Origin: Euclidia mi
Lineage: Eukaryota; Arthropoda; Insecta; Lepidoptera; Erebidae
Length of the DNA: 64,000 nucleotides
Direction of reading: 5' to 3'
Assembly (NCBI GenBank): GCA_944739405.2
Contig: OX123190.2
Location: 18,388,807 to 18,452,806, forward strand
This document shows, piece by piece, positions 34,338-45,906 of this stretch. Each line of letters begins with the position of its first letter. Positions within the stretch are counted from its first letter, which is position 1. Under the pieces are notes generated by a model. The model was not told the origin of the DNA and searched no databases. It was given only the letters and a program-made list of their open reading frames with translations. The position numbers were made by a program, and so were the translations under genes.

Positions 34338-34700
34338 TGTGTGATACGAGAGTGGTGTGGGGTAAAAGAAGATGTAGTGACAAGCATTGAGAAAGGCATG
34401 TTAAGATGGTTTGGGCACATGGAGAGGAAGGGTGACGAAAGACTGACAAAGAAGATATATACGGCAAGTGTGAATAGGACAGGATGAAGGGGAAGACCTA
34501 GGCGGACGTTCTCTGACCAGATTGGAGACATCCTAAAAAAAGGACAGGTCAGAAGTATCCTAAACAGAAGAGCATGCATGAGAAACTTGATGGGAGTAAA
34601 TGAAGCAAGAGAGGTATGTTGCTCGTTGCAAACGGCGTTCCGTAGTCTCTGCCTACCCCTCTGGGAAACAGGCGTGAGTCTATGTATGTATGTATGTATA
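34338..34700 (+). pseudogene. RTE-like LINE ORF2 C-terminus with 3' end
   Basis: The translation gives GVKEDVVTSIEKGMLRWFGH, then MERKGDERLTKKIYTASV, an in-frame TGA at 34485-34487, then RGRPRRTFSDQIGDILKKGQ and NRRACMRNLMGVNEAREVC. It then slips frame before TCTGCCTACCCCTCTGGGAA and ends in a (TATG)n tract. RWFGH, RGRPRR and NRRACM are hallmarks of the C-terminal region of these LINEs. The stop and frameshift make it dead. Its last about 40 bp are shared with SINE family a. Confidence 0.88.
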
Positions 34701-35457
34701 TTTATCGGCTTGCTTCCTATTTTCCCACAGGAAAGGATGGGTGGAAATGAAAGGCAATGTTCGCCAGCTATATTTTGTAGTCCCAAGTCAGTCAGCAAGT
34801 TTGAATAGTTTGAGAATGCATATAATTCTGTGAACTTCTATAAAAAATAGTATAACGACGAACAAGCTTAACGACAAAATTTCTGCTAACACAGGTTTCA
34901 TTATAAGCGAAAAGAACGTGTTATCCAATAACACACATATTATTCTTGATATCTACTAAAAAGAATCGAGACGATTTTCGTTACCTTGGTAACAAAACTT
35001 GTACCAAAGTAAACCCGGTACCCTATCGGCCTCATACTCAAGATAAATGTACGTAGATAATTAAAAATATCTTCATAGTGCACTATCGTACAGGAAGTGT
35101 GCACGTACGGATTGCGCGTCTTGATATATTACTAGTGGGGTGTCTTGCCGCGTTTTTACAACCCCAGGGGTTGCCTATCTATATGTGTATTTATAGGGGC
35201 GTGGGGTTCCGACGACCTTTACAAACAGTCTAACCGATATGCTCTACAAACTGCCGTCATAAAAGCAGTTCGATATAAGTAAATTAATGACTTCCAGGGG
35301 TATAGCTACTCGTGTGCTTAAATTGTTTGTGTTGTGTGTGTTTTCTTTGATTTGTTTTGAAAGTGAGACGTTTGAATTAGAATTGTGATGTTGCTGTTTT
35401 TCTTCGTATTGTCGCTGGAATAGGGTAGTTTCCAGGGTCAAAATAATAACATTTTAT
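34701..35457. other. nothing recognised
   Basis: AT-rich, no supported feature. Confidence 0.4.
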
Positions 35458-35460
35458 TTA

Positions 35461-35697
35461 GTCCGTATTTTAGATTATAAAAAAATATTGGACACGTATT
35501 TTTTCTTTTTTCGATTAAATAAAAAATAACAAAGATATAGCCCATTAAAGTTACGTGTGACGTCATCTAGTGCGAAAAAATGCAGCACTGCGTGACGTTA
35601 TACGTAACTTTAATGAGCTATATCTTGGTCATTTTTGGTTTAATTAAGAAATAAAAAAATACGTATCGCTTATTTTTGAATAATCTAAAGGACGGAC
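35461..35697. mobile_element. foldback MITE, PIF/Harbinger-like
   Basis: The element is 237 bp and almost wholly an inverted repeat. The left arm GTCCGTATTTTAGATTAT pairs with the right arm ATAATCTAAAGGACGGAC, and near the centre CATTAAAGTTACGTG pairs with TACGTAACTTTAATG. It is flanked by TTA on both sides (35458-35460, 35698-35700). The TTA duplication fits PIF/Harbinger. A TGACGTCA palindrome lies near the centre. Confidence 0.75.
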
Positions 35698-35924
35698 TTA
35701 TAATTTTTTTTTGTCATCTAGCCTATTAACTTAAAAATATATTTTGATTGATAAATCGTTTATGAAATATGGGGATTTACTTTATACATCCCGTTGGAAT
35801 GTTGATAATGTTTGGATAATCACTAGATATTATATAGATCTAGTGATATTGTACAATTGTACATATTATAAGCAGACAGCGATTTTGATCATTCACTGTT
35901 TTTTTTTTGTTTTGCGTGTGAGTG

Positions 35925-36170
35925 TGGGGCCAACTTTAGTGTCGGAGTTTTCAGACCACCCGAAGGCCTCCGACATGGTCTAACGATTCTTATCCTGAGA
36001 CAAGATATCCGGGACCGACAGCTCTACGTGCCCTCCGAAGCACGGTAGCACTCAGATGTAAATGCCACACACAGACACCCAACCAAGTGGCGACCTGTGC
36101 AAGCTTTGCTTAACTTTGCCGATCTGTTACGAACGGCAAACCAAGTCTTGCTATGAACGCTACGATCAAA
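35925..36170 (-). mobile_element. possible SINE, diverged
   Basis: CCGGGACCGACAGCTCTACG, TGCCCTCCGAAGCACGG and GACACCCAACCAAGTGGCG resemble parts of tRNA-headed SINEs. ACCGACGGCTTAACGTGC and CTCCGAAGCACGG occur in family b at 38325-38352. Assignment is tentative. Confidence 0.4.
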
Positions 36171-36529
36171 TCATTCACTAACATACAAAGTATTATGATG
36201 CTACTATTAATCTAGTTTCTTTCAGATATTAACTGAAATAATAATATATCGTTGGCCCATCACTTAGGTATAAGAATAATATTAATGATTCATCTGTGCA
36301 TTACATTGAGACCCAGTTCATTTAATATTGTAAGCACAGCCAGAGCAACTCAGATAACAGAGTAGATAAACCAGAGTATTGCTTTATCTATTGTGTCCGA
36401 AGCTCTACGTCCAACCATTGTGACGTGATATGCTTTAATATTAAATGATATATTAAGTCTTGGGACAACTATTATTACAAAGCATATCATCACATTGACA
36501 AAATGTAAGTTTGTTATGAACTAAATGTC

Positions 36530-36770
36530 TTAGCCCGTGTGGTGACGGATTAAGAATACGGAATGTCACCACCCCATATCATCCCATGGGTGTCGTAAGA
36601 GCCGATAGAGGGAGCATATTATGCAAAGAACAGCAGTGTAACAGTAGGAAAACTTGATCAAACCCTATACCAACGCGTTTGGCCAGCGTGGTATAGTAGG
36701 CCAATTCCTCCTTTCAAAGGAGAGGCCTAGTCCAGCAGTGGGCTGTTAAAGGCTGATAATGGTAAATGTC
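36530..36770 (+). mobile_element. SINE family c
   Basis: CCCGTGTGGTGACGGATTAA, GAATGTCACCACCCCATATC, CCATGGGTGTCGTAAGAGCC, GGCCAGCGTGGTATAGTAGG and CCAGCAGTGGGCTG run in order. The same order appears in reverse at 54893-55130, and partly at 5127-5262 and 61885-62045. Confidence 0.75.
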
Positions 36771-36869
36771 TTATGTTTTTCGGCTCATCTCACGCTTTGG
36801 ACAGCACATTCCGGTTGTCATAAAGACCTTTGACAGTCGTTGTGTGAAGTCAGTTTTCATAAATACATT

Positions 36870-37020
36870 GTCATTGGTCAAAGCCATGGAATATCGCTGG
36901 CCCTTTGGGTTAAGGACAGACAGTAGTGCTTTGTGGAAAAGTTAACAATTCTGTCAAACTTGGGCAGATTAGCAAACTCTAAGGCCCTAGATGTAACCGG
37001 GATGGCGTTACGAAAATTAT
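36870..37020 (+). mobile_element. SINE family b tail
   Basis: CCATGGAATATCGCTGGCCC, GTGCTTTGTGGAAAAGTTAA and a decayed GTAACCGGGATGGCGTTACG end match the 3' half of family b. Confidence 0.6.
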
Positions 37021-37889
37021 TATAGTTACTTAACTACTAGTACAAGTTTCATAATGGCCAGATTAGTAAAACAGCAGATAGGTATAGCTTGATCTGATGT
37101 TGAAGGGCTTTGCAATACATTAGAGAGTCCAAGATAAATAGTCATATCAGACGTATTGTTAAAATTGCAGCACCGAGAAAATTTTCATTTTACACAAAGA
37201 TTTCTTTGTAACGTAGACGTATGCCAAGGATATATAATTCAACCATGAATGGGATAGACCGACATTTCAAAGTTTGAACTATGTTATGCATAAGTACTGT
37301 AATTCACTCGGTAGTAATCCAGAAGGCATATATCTGTACCTCCTTACATGAGAAGACACAGACGATAGAGTTCAAATTCAAATTGTTTATTGCGAATATA
37401 GGTAAGTACATGGATGGAAAAATACAGTTGTTCCGCTATATTCAGCTTGTCAAGCTTGCAATTATATTTGTAGGAATATTAGACTTAGTTTTTGCAATTA
37501 TGCGATTAAAACAAGTCTGTGTCATTTAAATATACTTGAATAGTATAATAAGCCTTATTATTCAATAATTGTTTTAATTTCTAAGATATCTGTGCTAGCA
37601 CTGTCCATTAAGTACATATTTTGGCAAATGATTGTAAACTCGAGGTGCCATGCAAGTAGTTCAAAATCCTTTAAATTTCTAACAATAATATGTTAGCATG
37701 TATATTATATTTTGGCGATGATGATGGCGTGTTTATTGATGTATTGGCGATACATCAGCTGGCCGGGTCACGCCCTCGGAGAAAGTGTAGCACGATTATA
37801 GTTCGGCGCAGGTAGCCCCTCGCGCCGCGGCTAAACTTAGAGTAAGGGTGTACATACATTGCACTCGCGAATAATGTTTGTATATTACA
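37021..37889. other. nothing recognised
   Basis: AT-rich apart from a GC-richer patch at 37760-37840 (GCCCCTCGCGCCGCGGC). No gene is supported. Confidence 0.4.
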
Positions 37890-38062
37890 TTTTTGCTAAT
37901 ATTCTGTGAAATCTGGTTAGACCATTAAGTGCCTGCCGATCTACAAGACGACAAATCTTGGAAGCAACCGGGATAAAAGAAACCTTACATCACTTTTGTT
38001 CGACCCGGGAATCTAACCCGAGACCTCATGATCCGCAGTCGTTTACACTACATAACGACCAC
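37890..38062 (-). mobile_element. tRNA-headed SINE fragment
   Basis: On the minus strand there is a box-B-like TCGGGTTAGATTCCCGGGTC with GTCGTTATGTAGTGTAAACG upstream, followed by a family b type tail (TCTAACCAGATTTCACAGAA complement). It lies just left of the family b copy at 38107-38484, so two SINEs are nearly adjacent in the same direction. Confidence 0.6.
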
Positions 38063-38106
38063 ATCCAGTAATTCGTATATAGCTAACAATAAGTATGTAA
38101 TTGTAT

Positions 38107-38484
38107 TATCTTCTTTCTCTTAGCGTTATCCCAGTTTCAATCTGGGGTCCGCTTACTAGTCTAACCGGATTTGGCTGAATATTAGCTTTTCCACAGAGCG
38201 ACTGCCTCTCTGACCTCCGCAACCCGAAGGGATAGCGATTCCATGGTTTAGACTAGTGTCAGTTTATTTAGAAGGTACTGACGCCCTGTAACGACTGTCA
38301 AAGATCTTCCTGACAACCGGGACCGACGGCTTAACGTGCTCTCCGAAGCACGGGACAAGCGATAATTAACAATTCAATACGCACATAACTAAGAAAAGTC
38401 ATTGGTGCGCGCCGTGGATTCGAACCCGATATCCTCTGCATGGCAGTCTGCTGGTATATCCACTCGGCTATCGCTGCCCTATCA
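38107..38484 (-). mobile_element. tRNA-derived SINE (family b), full length
   Basis: Very similar to 25608-25978 throughout. The head on the minus strand reads GATAGCCGAGTGGATATACC with box B GGGTTCGAATCCACGGCGCG. The tail reaches CTGGGATAACGCTAAGAG. Confidence 0.85.
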
Positions 38485-38712
38485 AGTATGTAATTGTATT
38501 ATATGAACTCTAAAAGCTTAATATTGAAAGCTTTACAGTAAATACTATCAACGAATTGATTGACTACTTATTTCCTTCAACACACATTATCTCATGTCCC
38601 TATTGTTACTATTGTAGTTTTTACAATAGCGACATTATGAATGAGATAATGTTTTATACTGAACATCCATTTTTTATTGAATATCAAAAATATGACTTAT
38701 ATATATAAAATA

Positions 38713-38919
38713 CTAGAGGACGCCAGCAGCTTCGCCTGCATTTTTTTTAAATTTACCTGTTTTGGCCGATCCCGTGGGAATTTCGGGAAATCCCTTCTTA
38801 GTGCACCCCTACGGTCCCCAAGGAACATACATGCTAAATTTCAGCTTCCTGCGCCCAATAGTTTGGTATGTAGCGTGTTTGTCAGCCAATCAGTAACGCA
38901 AGGATTTTATATATTAAGA
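38713..38919 (-). mobile_element. Helitron-like element, solo, clean ends
   Basis: The element is 207 bp. On the minus strand it starts TCTTAATATATAAAATCC after A and ends CGTCCTCTAG before T. It is the third solo copy in the window whose flanks fit insertion between A and T without duplication. Confidence 0.85.
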
Positions 38920-39378
38920 TTTCCATAAAAGATTTACTTATCATAGCTCGTTTTCTTACAGTAGTCCCCTTCATGAACGGTTACGACTTCCGTTCGTACG
39001 CACTATTGTATTGTATAATAGTCCCGATCATAGAGAGCACACACATATTACCCTTTGTATGTTAATAAAGAGTGTTTGGCTGCAGTAAATGTTATGTGCA
39101 GTTGTACCAATTAATTTTGACTTAGGAGAAAATGATAATTCCGTGAATGTCTTAATGCACTTCGCTTATTTTTTCCTATTCCCTAAAATTAATTATATGA
39201 CAGTATCAAGGTAAAAAAGAACACAATACAATATGACAATATGACATAGCAGTTAAAAGGGCAAGGTGCAATTAATAGGCTAGCCCGGGATACTATTAAG
39301 AAAGGGTCAAAGATAACACACCGTTCACAAAAAATAATCTAGCATAATCTGCGTCCGAGATATTGAGAGATAATATAT
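38920..39378. other. nothing recognised
   Basis: AT-rich, no supported feature. Confidence 0.4.
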
Positions 39379-39545
39379 ATTTTTTTTACTCTCACGCTTG
39401 TATCCCCAAAGGGGTAGGCAGAGGTGTAAATATTACACCCACATTTCGAAGCCATGAATGTTTAGGTCCTACATAATAGGGGGCGAGCCTATTGCCGTTA
39501 CCGGGCACATCACCAGACTCCGGGCTGCTGTAACACTTTTGCACT
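39379..39545 (-). mobile_element. SINE family a, truncated head
   Basis: A T-run, CCAAAGGGGTAGGCAGAGGT, GGGCGAGCCTATTGCCG and CACCAGACTCCGGGCTGCTG are present. The copy breaks off before the tRNA-like head. Confidence 0.8.
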
Positions 39546-40056
39546 GGATCGTGCAGGCAGTTTGAGAGAAGAAAATATTTGTGTTCTTATCTCTACGTCT
39601 ACCGAGCAAAGGGCTCTCTTGCCTGTGTCCACCTCTAAAACGAGCAAAATCACAAAATACTTTTCAACAGAAAACCTTTATTATTTTAAAACGCTACCGC
39701 TTATGAAGCATATCCACCATCTAATCTCTAAAGATTATATTAGGCGCAGCGCACGCGCCGGCCGCCCTAACTGTCTGCGCTAATACATATTTGTATTTAA
39801 ACTGTACTGACTCGCATATGAACCCTTCATTTAGCAGTAACCGCTTGACGAGAGTAATACGATAGAGGCGGAAACACGGCTTACGAAACACCTCTCCAGT
39901 TCAAATAGGTTAATGTTTAGGCAGACGATGAATTGGATCACTTGACAGACGTTTCAATGTATGGAATATTGCGTATATTTGGAACTATAGCATAAACTGG
40001 TTTATTGAGTATCGTATAATCAACAGAGGAATTATATAAAACTAATATTATACTAA
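39546..40056. other. nothing recognised
   Basis: A GC-rich patch at about 39740-39780 (GCGCAGCGCACGCGCCGGCC) lies in AT-rich DNA. No gene is supported. Confidence 0.4.
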
Positions 40057-40310
40057 GATAGCCCAGTGGTGTACGTAACGGACTGCCGAGACATGGTCTC
40101 GGGTTCGACCGCAGTTACCCCGGCCAAAAAGGCCGGTCGAAAAGTCATGTGTGTATTAAAAATGTTAATTATCGCTCGCTTAATAATGTGCTCGGTGGAT
40201 GGCAAGGCTCACCCCTTACCACATTGGGACGTAAACATAACTGGCGAAACGTGGGTGTGTAATACACCTCTGCCTACCTTTTCGGGGATAAAAGACGTGA
40301 AGTTATGATA
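40057..40310 (+). mobile_element. chimeric SINE: b-like head, a-like tail
   Basis: The head is TAGCCCAGTGG (box-A-like) with GGTCTCGGGTTCGACCG (box B). It is followed by GTGTATTAAAAATGTTAATT and ATCGCTCGCTTAATAA, as in the family b body. The 3' half is family a: CTCACCCCTTACCACATTGG, GGCGAAACGTGGGTGTG and CCTCTGCCTACCTTTTCGG. A short hairpin CCGGCC-AAAAA-GGCCGG lies at about 40121-40137. It may be a separate subfamily formed by recombination. Confidence 0.7.
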
Positions 40311-40359
40311 TTCTATCTGTAGGGGTAATTTTCGACGACGAGCGGCCTGCCAAGAGCAC

Positions 40360-40470
40360 AACGAAGAATATTCTGTCAAGACATGTTAGACTAGAAAGTG
40401 GACCGCAGGCTCCAAAGCGAAAATCTTTGATGCAACTGGCAGGTATATCGCTAGGATGACGATGAATCAA
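40360..40470 (+). mobile_element. SINE family b tail
   Basis: ATTCTGTCAAGACATGTTAG, ACTAGAAAGTGGACCGCAGG and GGTATATCGCTAGGATGACG match the family b 3' end. Confidence 0.65.
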
Positions 40471-40482
40471 TAATGACAAAAT

Positions 40483-40729
40483 TTTATATTATAGACTCAC
40501 GCCTGTACCCTCGAAGGGGTAGGCAGAGGTGTAATATTACACCCACATTTCGCCATGAATTTTAGGTCCCACGTAATAAGGGGCGAGCCTACTGCCGTAC
40601 CGGGCACATTACGAGACTCCGTGCTGCTACTGAGAATTTCCTAACGGAAAACCCAATAACACTTTGCCCGACCCGGGAATCGAACCCGAGACCTCCCAAT
40701 CCCACGCGCACATTTATGCCGCGAGACTA
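40483..40729 (-). mobile_element. SINE family a with target duplication
   Basis: A near full-length minus-strand copy. It is flanked by ACAAAAT on both sides (40476-40482 and 40730-40736), a plausible 7-bp target-site duplication. Box B on the minus strand reads GGGTTCGATTCCCGGGTCGG. The extreme 5' end of the head is lost. Confidence 0.85.
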
Positions 40730-40736
40730 ACAAAAT

Positions 40737-43700
40737 ACAGATAGATAAGCTAGCTACACGTCGTCGAGAATGCACGATCTGAGGTTAATCACAAACACTG
40801 CAATTGTACTCTTGTGCAGTGGTTATGTTGTCATGACCTCACCTTATAAGGTGTTACTGGTTTATAAATATAATATAGGTTCACACGGTTTGTTTGTATG
40901 ACCTACTACAATGTTCTTTGCGTAAGTCGTTCAGGTGTTTTTAATTTTTGGTCCAAGAGTTTAACCTGGGTCGGATCTAAAATTGACAATAGATCGAAAT
41001 TAAAAAGTCTACTGGCTTTGAACTTGCAACATCTAGTGAAAGATAAGACCGTATTTTTCTGGAATCTACATAGATCACACAAAATGTTTTCTCGTGTGAC
41101 ACGAAACTGCTACGAAACATTTGCGCAACCATCATTGTCTTGCCCTGGTTCCAGTTTATTTGGCGACAGAGAAGTATGTCCTTCGCTTCCATACTTTTCT
41201 GTCACCAGTCATCCGATCGTTTACCCCTCTTTCATTGCAACCATTCGTAATAAATCTTATACTACCGCCAATTTTATATCTTCCAAATGCCAAAAACAAA
41301 TAATTACATGGCATTTCAAGGCATACTTGTCGGTAGTAATGTAGAACAAGAGCTAAGTAACACTCTCTGAGTTATGTCGGCGCGTCGTCTTCGTCTGGCA
41401 AATGGCGGCAAGTGCCAACTAACTTAATTCATTACCAACTGTACCCGCTACTTGCGAGCTTATCGATAATTTACTGTTTATTTGGAAAATTTTATGATCC
41501 TGTTATTGCTTTATTTAATTAGAAAGACGCGCCACCTTTTAAATTGATTAAAATGTTGAAAATGCTTCGCGTTGAATGATTAATTGCTGTGTAGGTGTTT
41601 ATTTTTACTCTAAATTACGTGGGATTGAATGTAACGGTTGTAGGTGTGCCGACAATGTAAGCACTTGACTACAATGTAATTTATATGGTAATTTATTTTG
41701 CAAAGATGAATTGTCAACATTTACGATTATGTAACATAAATAAAATAAAGGTCTGGTTTAAGAAGAGAGATTTGATATATTGTTTTGACATTACTCTGGT
41801 AAATATTATTCACTGCTCGAAAAACAACATCAATTGTCTAACCACGAAACGGACTCCGAAATTTGCAAATAGAGAGGCCGAATCAGTGCAAAGAATAAAA
41901 CACAAATACAGTCGCCAGAAGCAGCATTTCGTTCAAAATCCTGCCTGACTCCGCCACTTTTACACTCAGCAAACATAAGGCTAGATTTTGCATCGAATCT
42001 TAAATAAACCATTTTTACATGCACCACGGGAGTAACGTCTCAGACGGCCCCTAGCATCTACATAATGCAACCACTGTTCTTCCAAACAAGACAACGAGAA
42101 TTATTTATAGACCCAGTCGTTTTAAGCGCAGATAATTTTAATCAAAGCTATTAAAAACACATCCATTTACTGGAACGACAACTCGTAAATAATAAATTAT
42201 ACGGTCACTCCACACCGGTGTTGATAAATTATGCAAAAAGCCTCTTTGCTTATGAACTTACTGGTCACGTCGACATCTCCCCTTACCTCCCACCCACACA
42301 CAAACACGCGAGTTCATACAGTGATAGAGCAGCGAATAAAATATCATTAAAGCTTCCCTTCTGACTATTTAGTCGATTATAAGCATTGAACGATCCGGTC
42401 ATGCTTGTCGGAACAGCGGTATTAAGCGCATACGCAACTGTCATTCTCGAGACATAGAGTTCAATCGCCCTGTCTGGCAGACTGCTGTGGGATTTGGCAG
42501 ACCACCGTCTGGAAATGTGCCCGAAAGTAGACAATAGTCTAGCCCTCGAACAACTTTACAAACGGAACACTCAATAGGTTTATTGGCATTCAGTTTATAA
42601 ACAAAAACAATAATACTAATTACAGAATTTGAATGCGATACCTTTATATTAAGTTTGAAAGGTAAATGCATGAATTTGTGGTGATATTTGGTTACATTGG
42701 TCACTAATTGTTCATTAGAAGCCTTGCAACAAACAAAATAGAAACTTATTATATATATTATATAACTTACCGGTGAGTGCACTGAAGTTCGAAACTAATA
42801 AAGTCCATTATAATTTTCATAAAATTCTTACGTGAATGCAAGTCCCGGTTGGCTACTCCACCGGCGATGTTCTCGTCCGGTCTATCTACAAACTTTTGAG
42901 GGTAGTGTAAGTGAAAACCTCTCGGGAATCGCACTCGAGGGTCCCGGAAAAGTTATCTTCTTGAAACGAACTTAATTGGATATCAGACAGTCAGACAGTG
43001 ACGTAATCACACTACTACAGAAGTGGACTAATACGCGGCACATATTTGATTTTCTTTTAATCAATGCTAAACATTTGGGCCGGCTGCCAAGTGCTAATAA
43101 GTAGTTTACTTGCCTTTGTCTTTACATATTATGTCTCCTTCTACAGAGCTAATGACTAAATTATGACTAATTTAGCTGTAATTAATTGTGTATGCTGAAT
43201 TACGTACATTCCACAGCCTCAGACTCGATATTAATAAAATTTGCTCATCTAATTTCATTATTTACCTCATGTGCTCACGTAATCATCTCATTTCTGAAAA
43301 CCATGTAGTCGCATTCCTCAATTAAATAAGACGTTTAAAGGGAACATTAAAAGCAACAATCTGTTATAAACCAAATGAAACACGTAACAAGTCGGAGCTA
43401 TAAACTTGACCACAGAAAAAGGCTGGTAACGAGAATGCAGTATGCACTTTTAAGGTTACAAAAGTAACTACGACAAGACGACCCGACTATAAACATCACG
43501 GTAATAAATTCTTTGTGGCGACGTTTTAAAGACTGTTTTCCTTTAAAGTTTGTAAGAAGGAGTCGTAAGTTTTTTGGTTCAGTGTAGCTAGTTCTAGTGA
43601 AACCTGATGAGCGTCGGGTGACACGCGGCGAATGCGTAAAACTGCACGCCATTCGAACAAAGACGGAGATTTTATAAATAAAAATGTAAAAGTGCACTCT

Positions 43701-45906
43701 ATATTTCACGCTGCGGTAACAGTTTTATTAGACCCAGTCTAGTCTAGCTTCTAGGAAAAATTATGCGATAATACTAAATCAACAGAAAATATTATGCTTT
43801 ACACGAAGTCTGCACCTTTCATAAATGAATATTGCACAATTTGTGAAGCACGTAGGTGCCCGGTAAGTGAATATTGCGCCAGATGTTTCAGTGTGGTTAA
43901 TCATTTTGGTTACATGCATTTACTTGATAAAACATTAAAAATAATATACGATACATTTTATTCTTTGTTAGGTGAAGTTTTAAATCGTGTAGAAAATGTG
44001 TGCGTAACATTCAGTAAATTAACATACGAGCAAACATGCTTTGTTACAAAGAAATCTGCAGCCAAGTGTTATGATTACTCATTGATGTCCAAACATAAAA
44101 TTTTATCTTCATCGTTCCTAATTATTAGTTAGCAGAATTAAGCCTTTGCAAATTAAATACGTTTTTCTTAGAACCACTAAACGGTTATTACATTCAACTC
44201 TTTTTTAAGACTCACTAAGTGCAGAGAAAGAACATCACATTTTGAATGAAAGATTCAATTAATTTCCATAGTAAACTCATTATAATTTATACCGTCTAGT
44301 TTCCCTTCCCAAAATGTCATGTCGATAAACATAGTTAGCAGATACTAAACAGAGATATGGGTCAACGATACATCCTACGTCATGGACATAAAGTTAAAAG
44401 AATAGTCTAAAAATACTCCGCTGAAACATTTTTAGAATAACAATGGTAAAGCGGTATGGAGCTCTGTTCTAGCTAGGTTATTTGTGCGGTTGTGTGGGCC
44501 TTTATTAGAGAAGGGTAGAGTTTAAATTTGCTTGATGTTTGTTTAATATAGACGGATGCAGAGTGAGTCAGTGTGAGCTACCGGAACATTGCGCCGAATA
44601 GTGTCCGGACCTCACCTGGGTGACGGCAGGCGCCGGACAGCCAATGAATACTAATTGTCGAATCTGTGAGTTGTTCGTACTGTCAGCCGTGACAAACAAA
44701 CACCTTCAATTAATTGTTACAATTTACATTGTTAATTTTTTATACGCAGATGGACTCCGTCTGAATTCGAAATAAGGTATCATCACACGTTTTAACATAA
44801 TGTACGTTTACACTGAACATAGATTATTGTATGTATGCCTTACACATGCATTGTAGATACACAAATGTATGTGATTTCTGGTTAATCATAATCTGATTTC
44901 GAATTCGAATTAAGTAATGAATTCGGTCTATTTTTAAAACTGTTACAATTAATGCACTAAACACATGTCAAGGCTGGTATAATTCGCCTCGTAAATGAAT
45001 GACTGGTCAAAAACTCAGCTGCTATCAGCGTTTGAATAACCCAATTATCGTTGATTCACGTGTAAATAGTGCAGGCCTACTGCAGCTGAACGTCTGAAAT
45101 ACGGCTGTCCCTCTCTAACTGGTTAGTTCGAGTATTATTTTTTGTATTCCCGTCACTCTTCTGCGTCTAAATTTATCTCCGAGATGTGGTTTCCGGCCAG
45201 TGCGTTCAGCAGGGCTACTGTTGCATTGCGCTCAAATAAGAATTTGTGGAAATCATCGCATGCTAAAATTACTTTTAATTTACAGCAAAATGTAATTTGT
45301 TGAAAGAAACATTGGCCATTGTATGACAAAAATGATAAAAAGTTAATTAAATTGCAAATAATGGTGTTGAAAATGTTGTTTCAATACTGTTAATAATAAA
45401 ACACCTTTGCGAATTCTACTTTGTTAAAAAGCTTAATCAAGAATCTATGGAGGTGGGAAGTGTATTGTCATATGTTTGAACATATGTGGAGTGCACCTTG
45501 CAGTGACGTCTTACGTCATCCTTATCTATGTTTGGCCTCGAATCTTATCTTGTGTTGTTCCTCAAATTTTATCACTCTTGATATTGTAGTGACCGACGAT
45601 CTTGTGAGGGATATTGCTGTGGGAAACTTCTTTCTTATGTTTTTGTTGTTTTATTTAAATCTGATATGTATCTTTTTGCTGTTCTATAGGTATATAGCAG
45701 AACGTGTTCAGTTATAAATCGTTAGAAGATTCTAAATTACGAACAATTTCCTTAGAAATGTACGCATTCGTGGTCATTAACATTAGTTTTAAATTGTGTC
45801 TGGCCAGATATTTACATGTCTCGAAAATCAAACAGGTCGCAAAGTTGGATTTTCGTAAAAAAAAGGTATCCCAAGAGACAATTATAATTTATAATGAAAA
45901 TACTAT
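40737..45906. other. 5.2 kb almost free of recognised features
   Basis: This is the longest repeat-poor stretch. It holds one SINE family a scrap (42510-42545, ATGTGCCCGAAAGTAGACAA) and unassigned frames: 40898-41344 (148 codons, plus), 43398-43709 (103 codons, minus) and 43794-44132 (112 codons, plus). None shows a domain I can name. It may be an intron or regulatory DNA. Confidence 0.4.
43794..44132 (+). other. unassigned cysteine-rich frame, possible exon
   Basis: The open frame has 112 codons and starts MLYTKSAPFINEYCTICEAR. It has a C-x2-C-x5-C-x5-C-x2-C spacing (CTICEARRCPVSEYCARC) near its N-terminus. A consensus donor GTAAGT occurs in the frame just after the CCCG at about 43862, so an exon could end there. 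I do not recognise the protein. Long chance frames do occur in such DNA, and base use does not stand out. Confidence 0.15.

Noticed and set aside
34304..34798. 164-residue minus-strand ORF
   Set aside because: It is antisense to the RTE-like LINE C-terminus at 34338-34700, whose plus-strand translation is clearly the homologous one.
40898..41344. 148-residue plus-strand ORF as a gene
   Set aside because: No recognisable domain, no good start context or splice evidence, and a competing open frame on the other strand (40977-41192).
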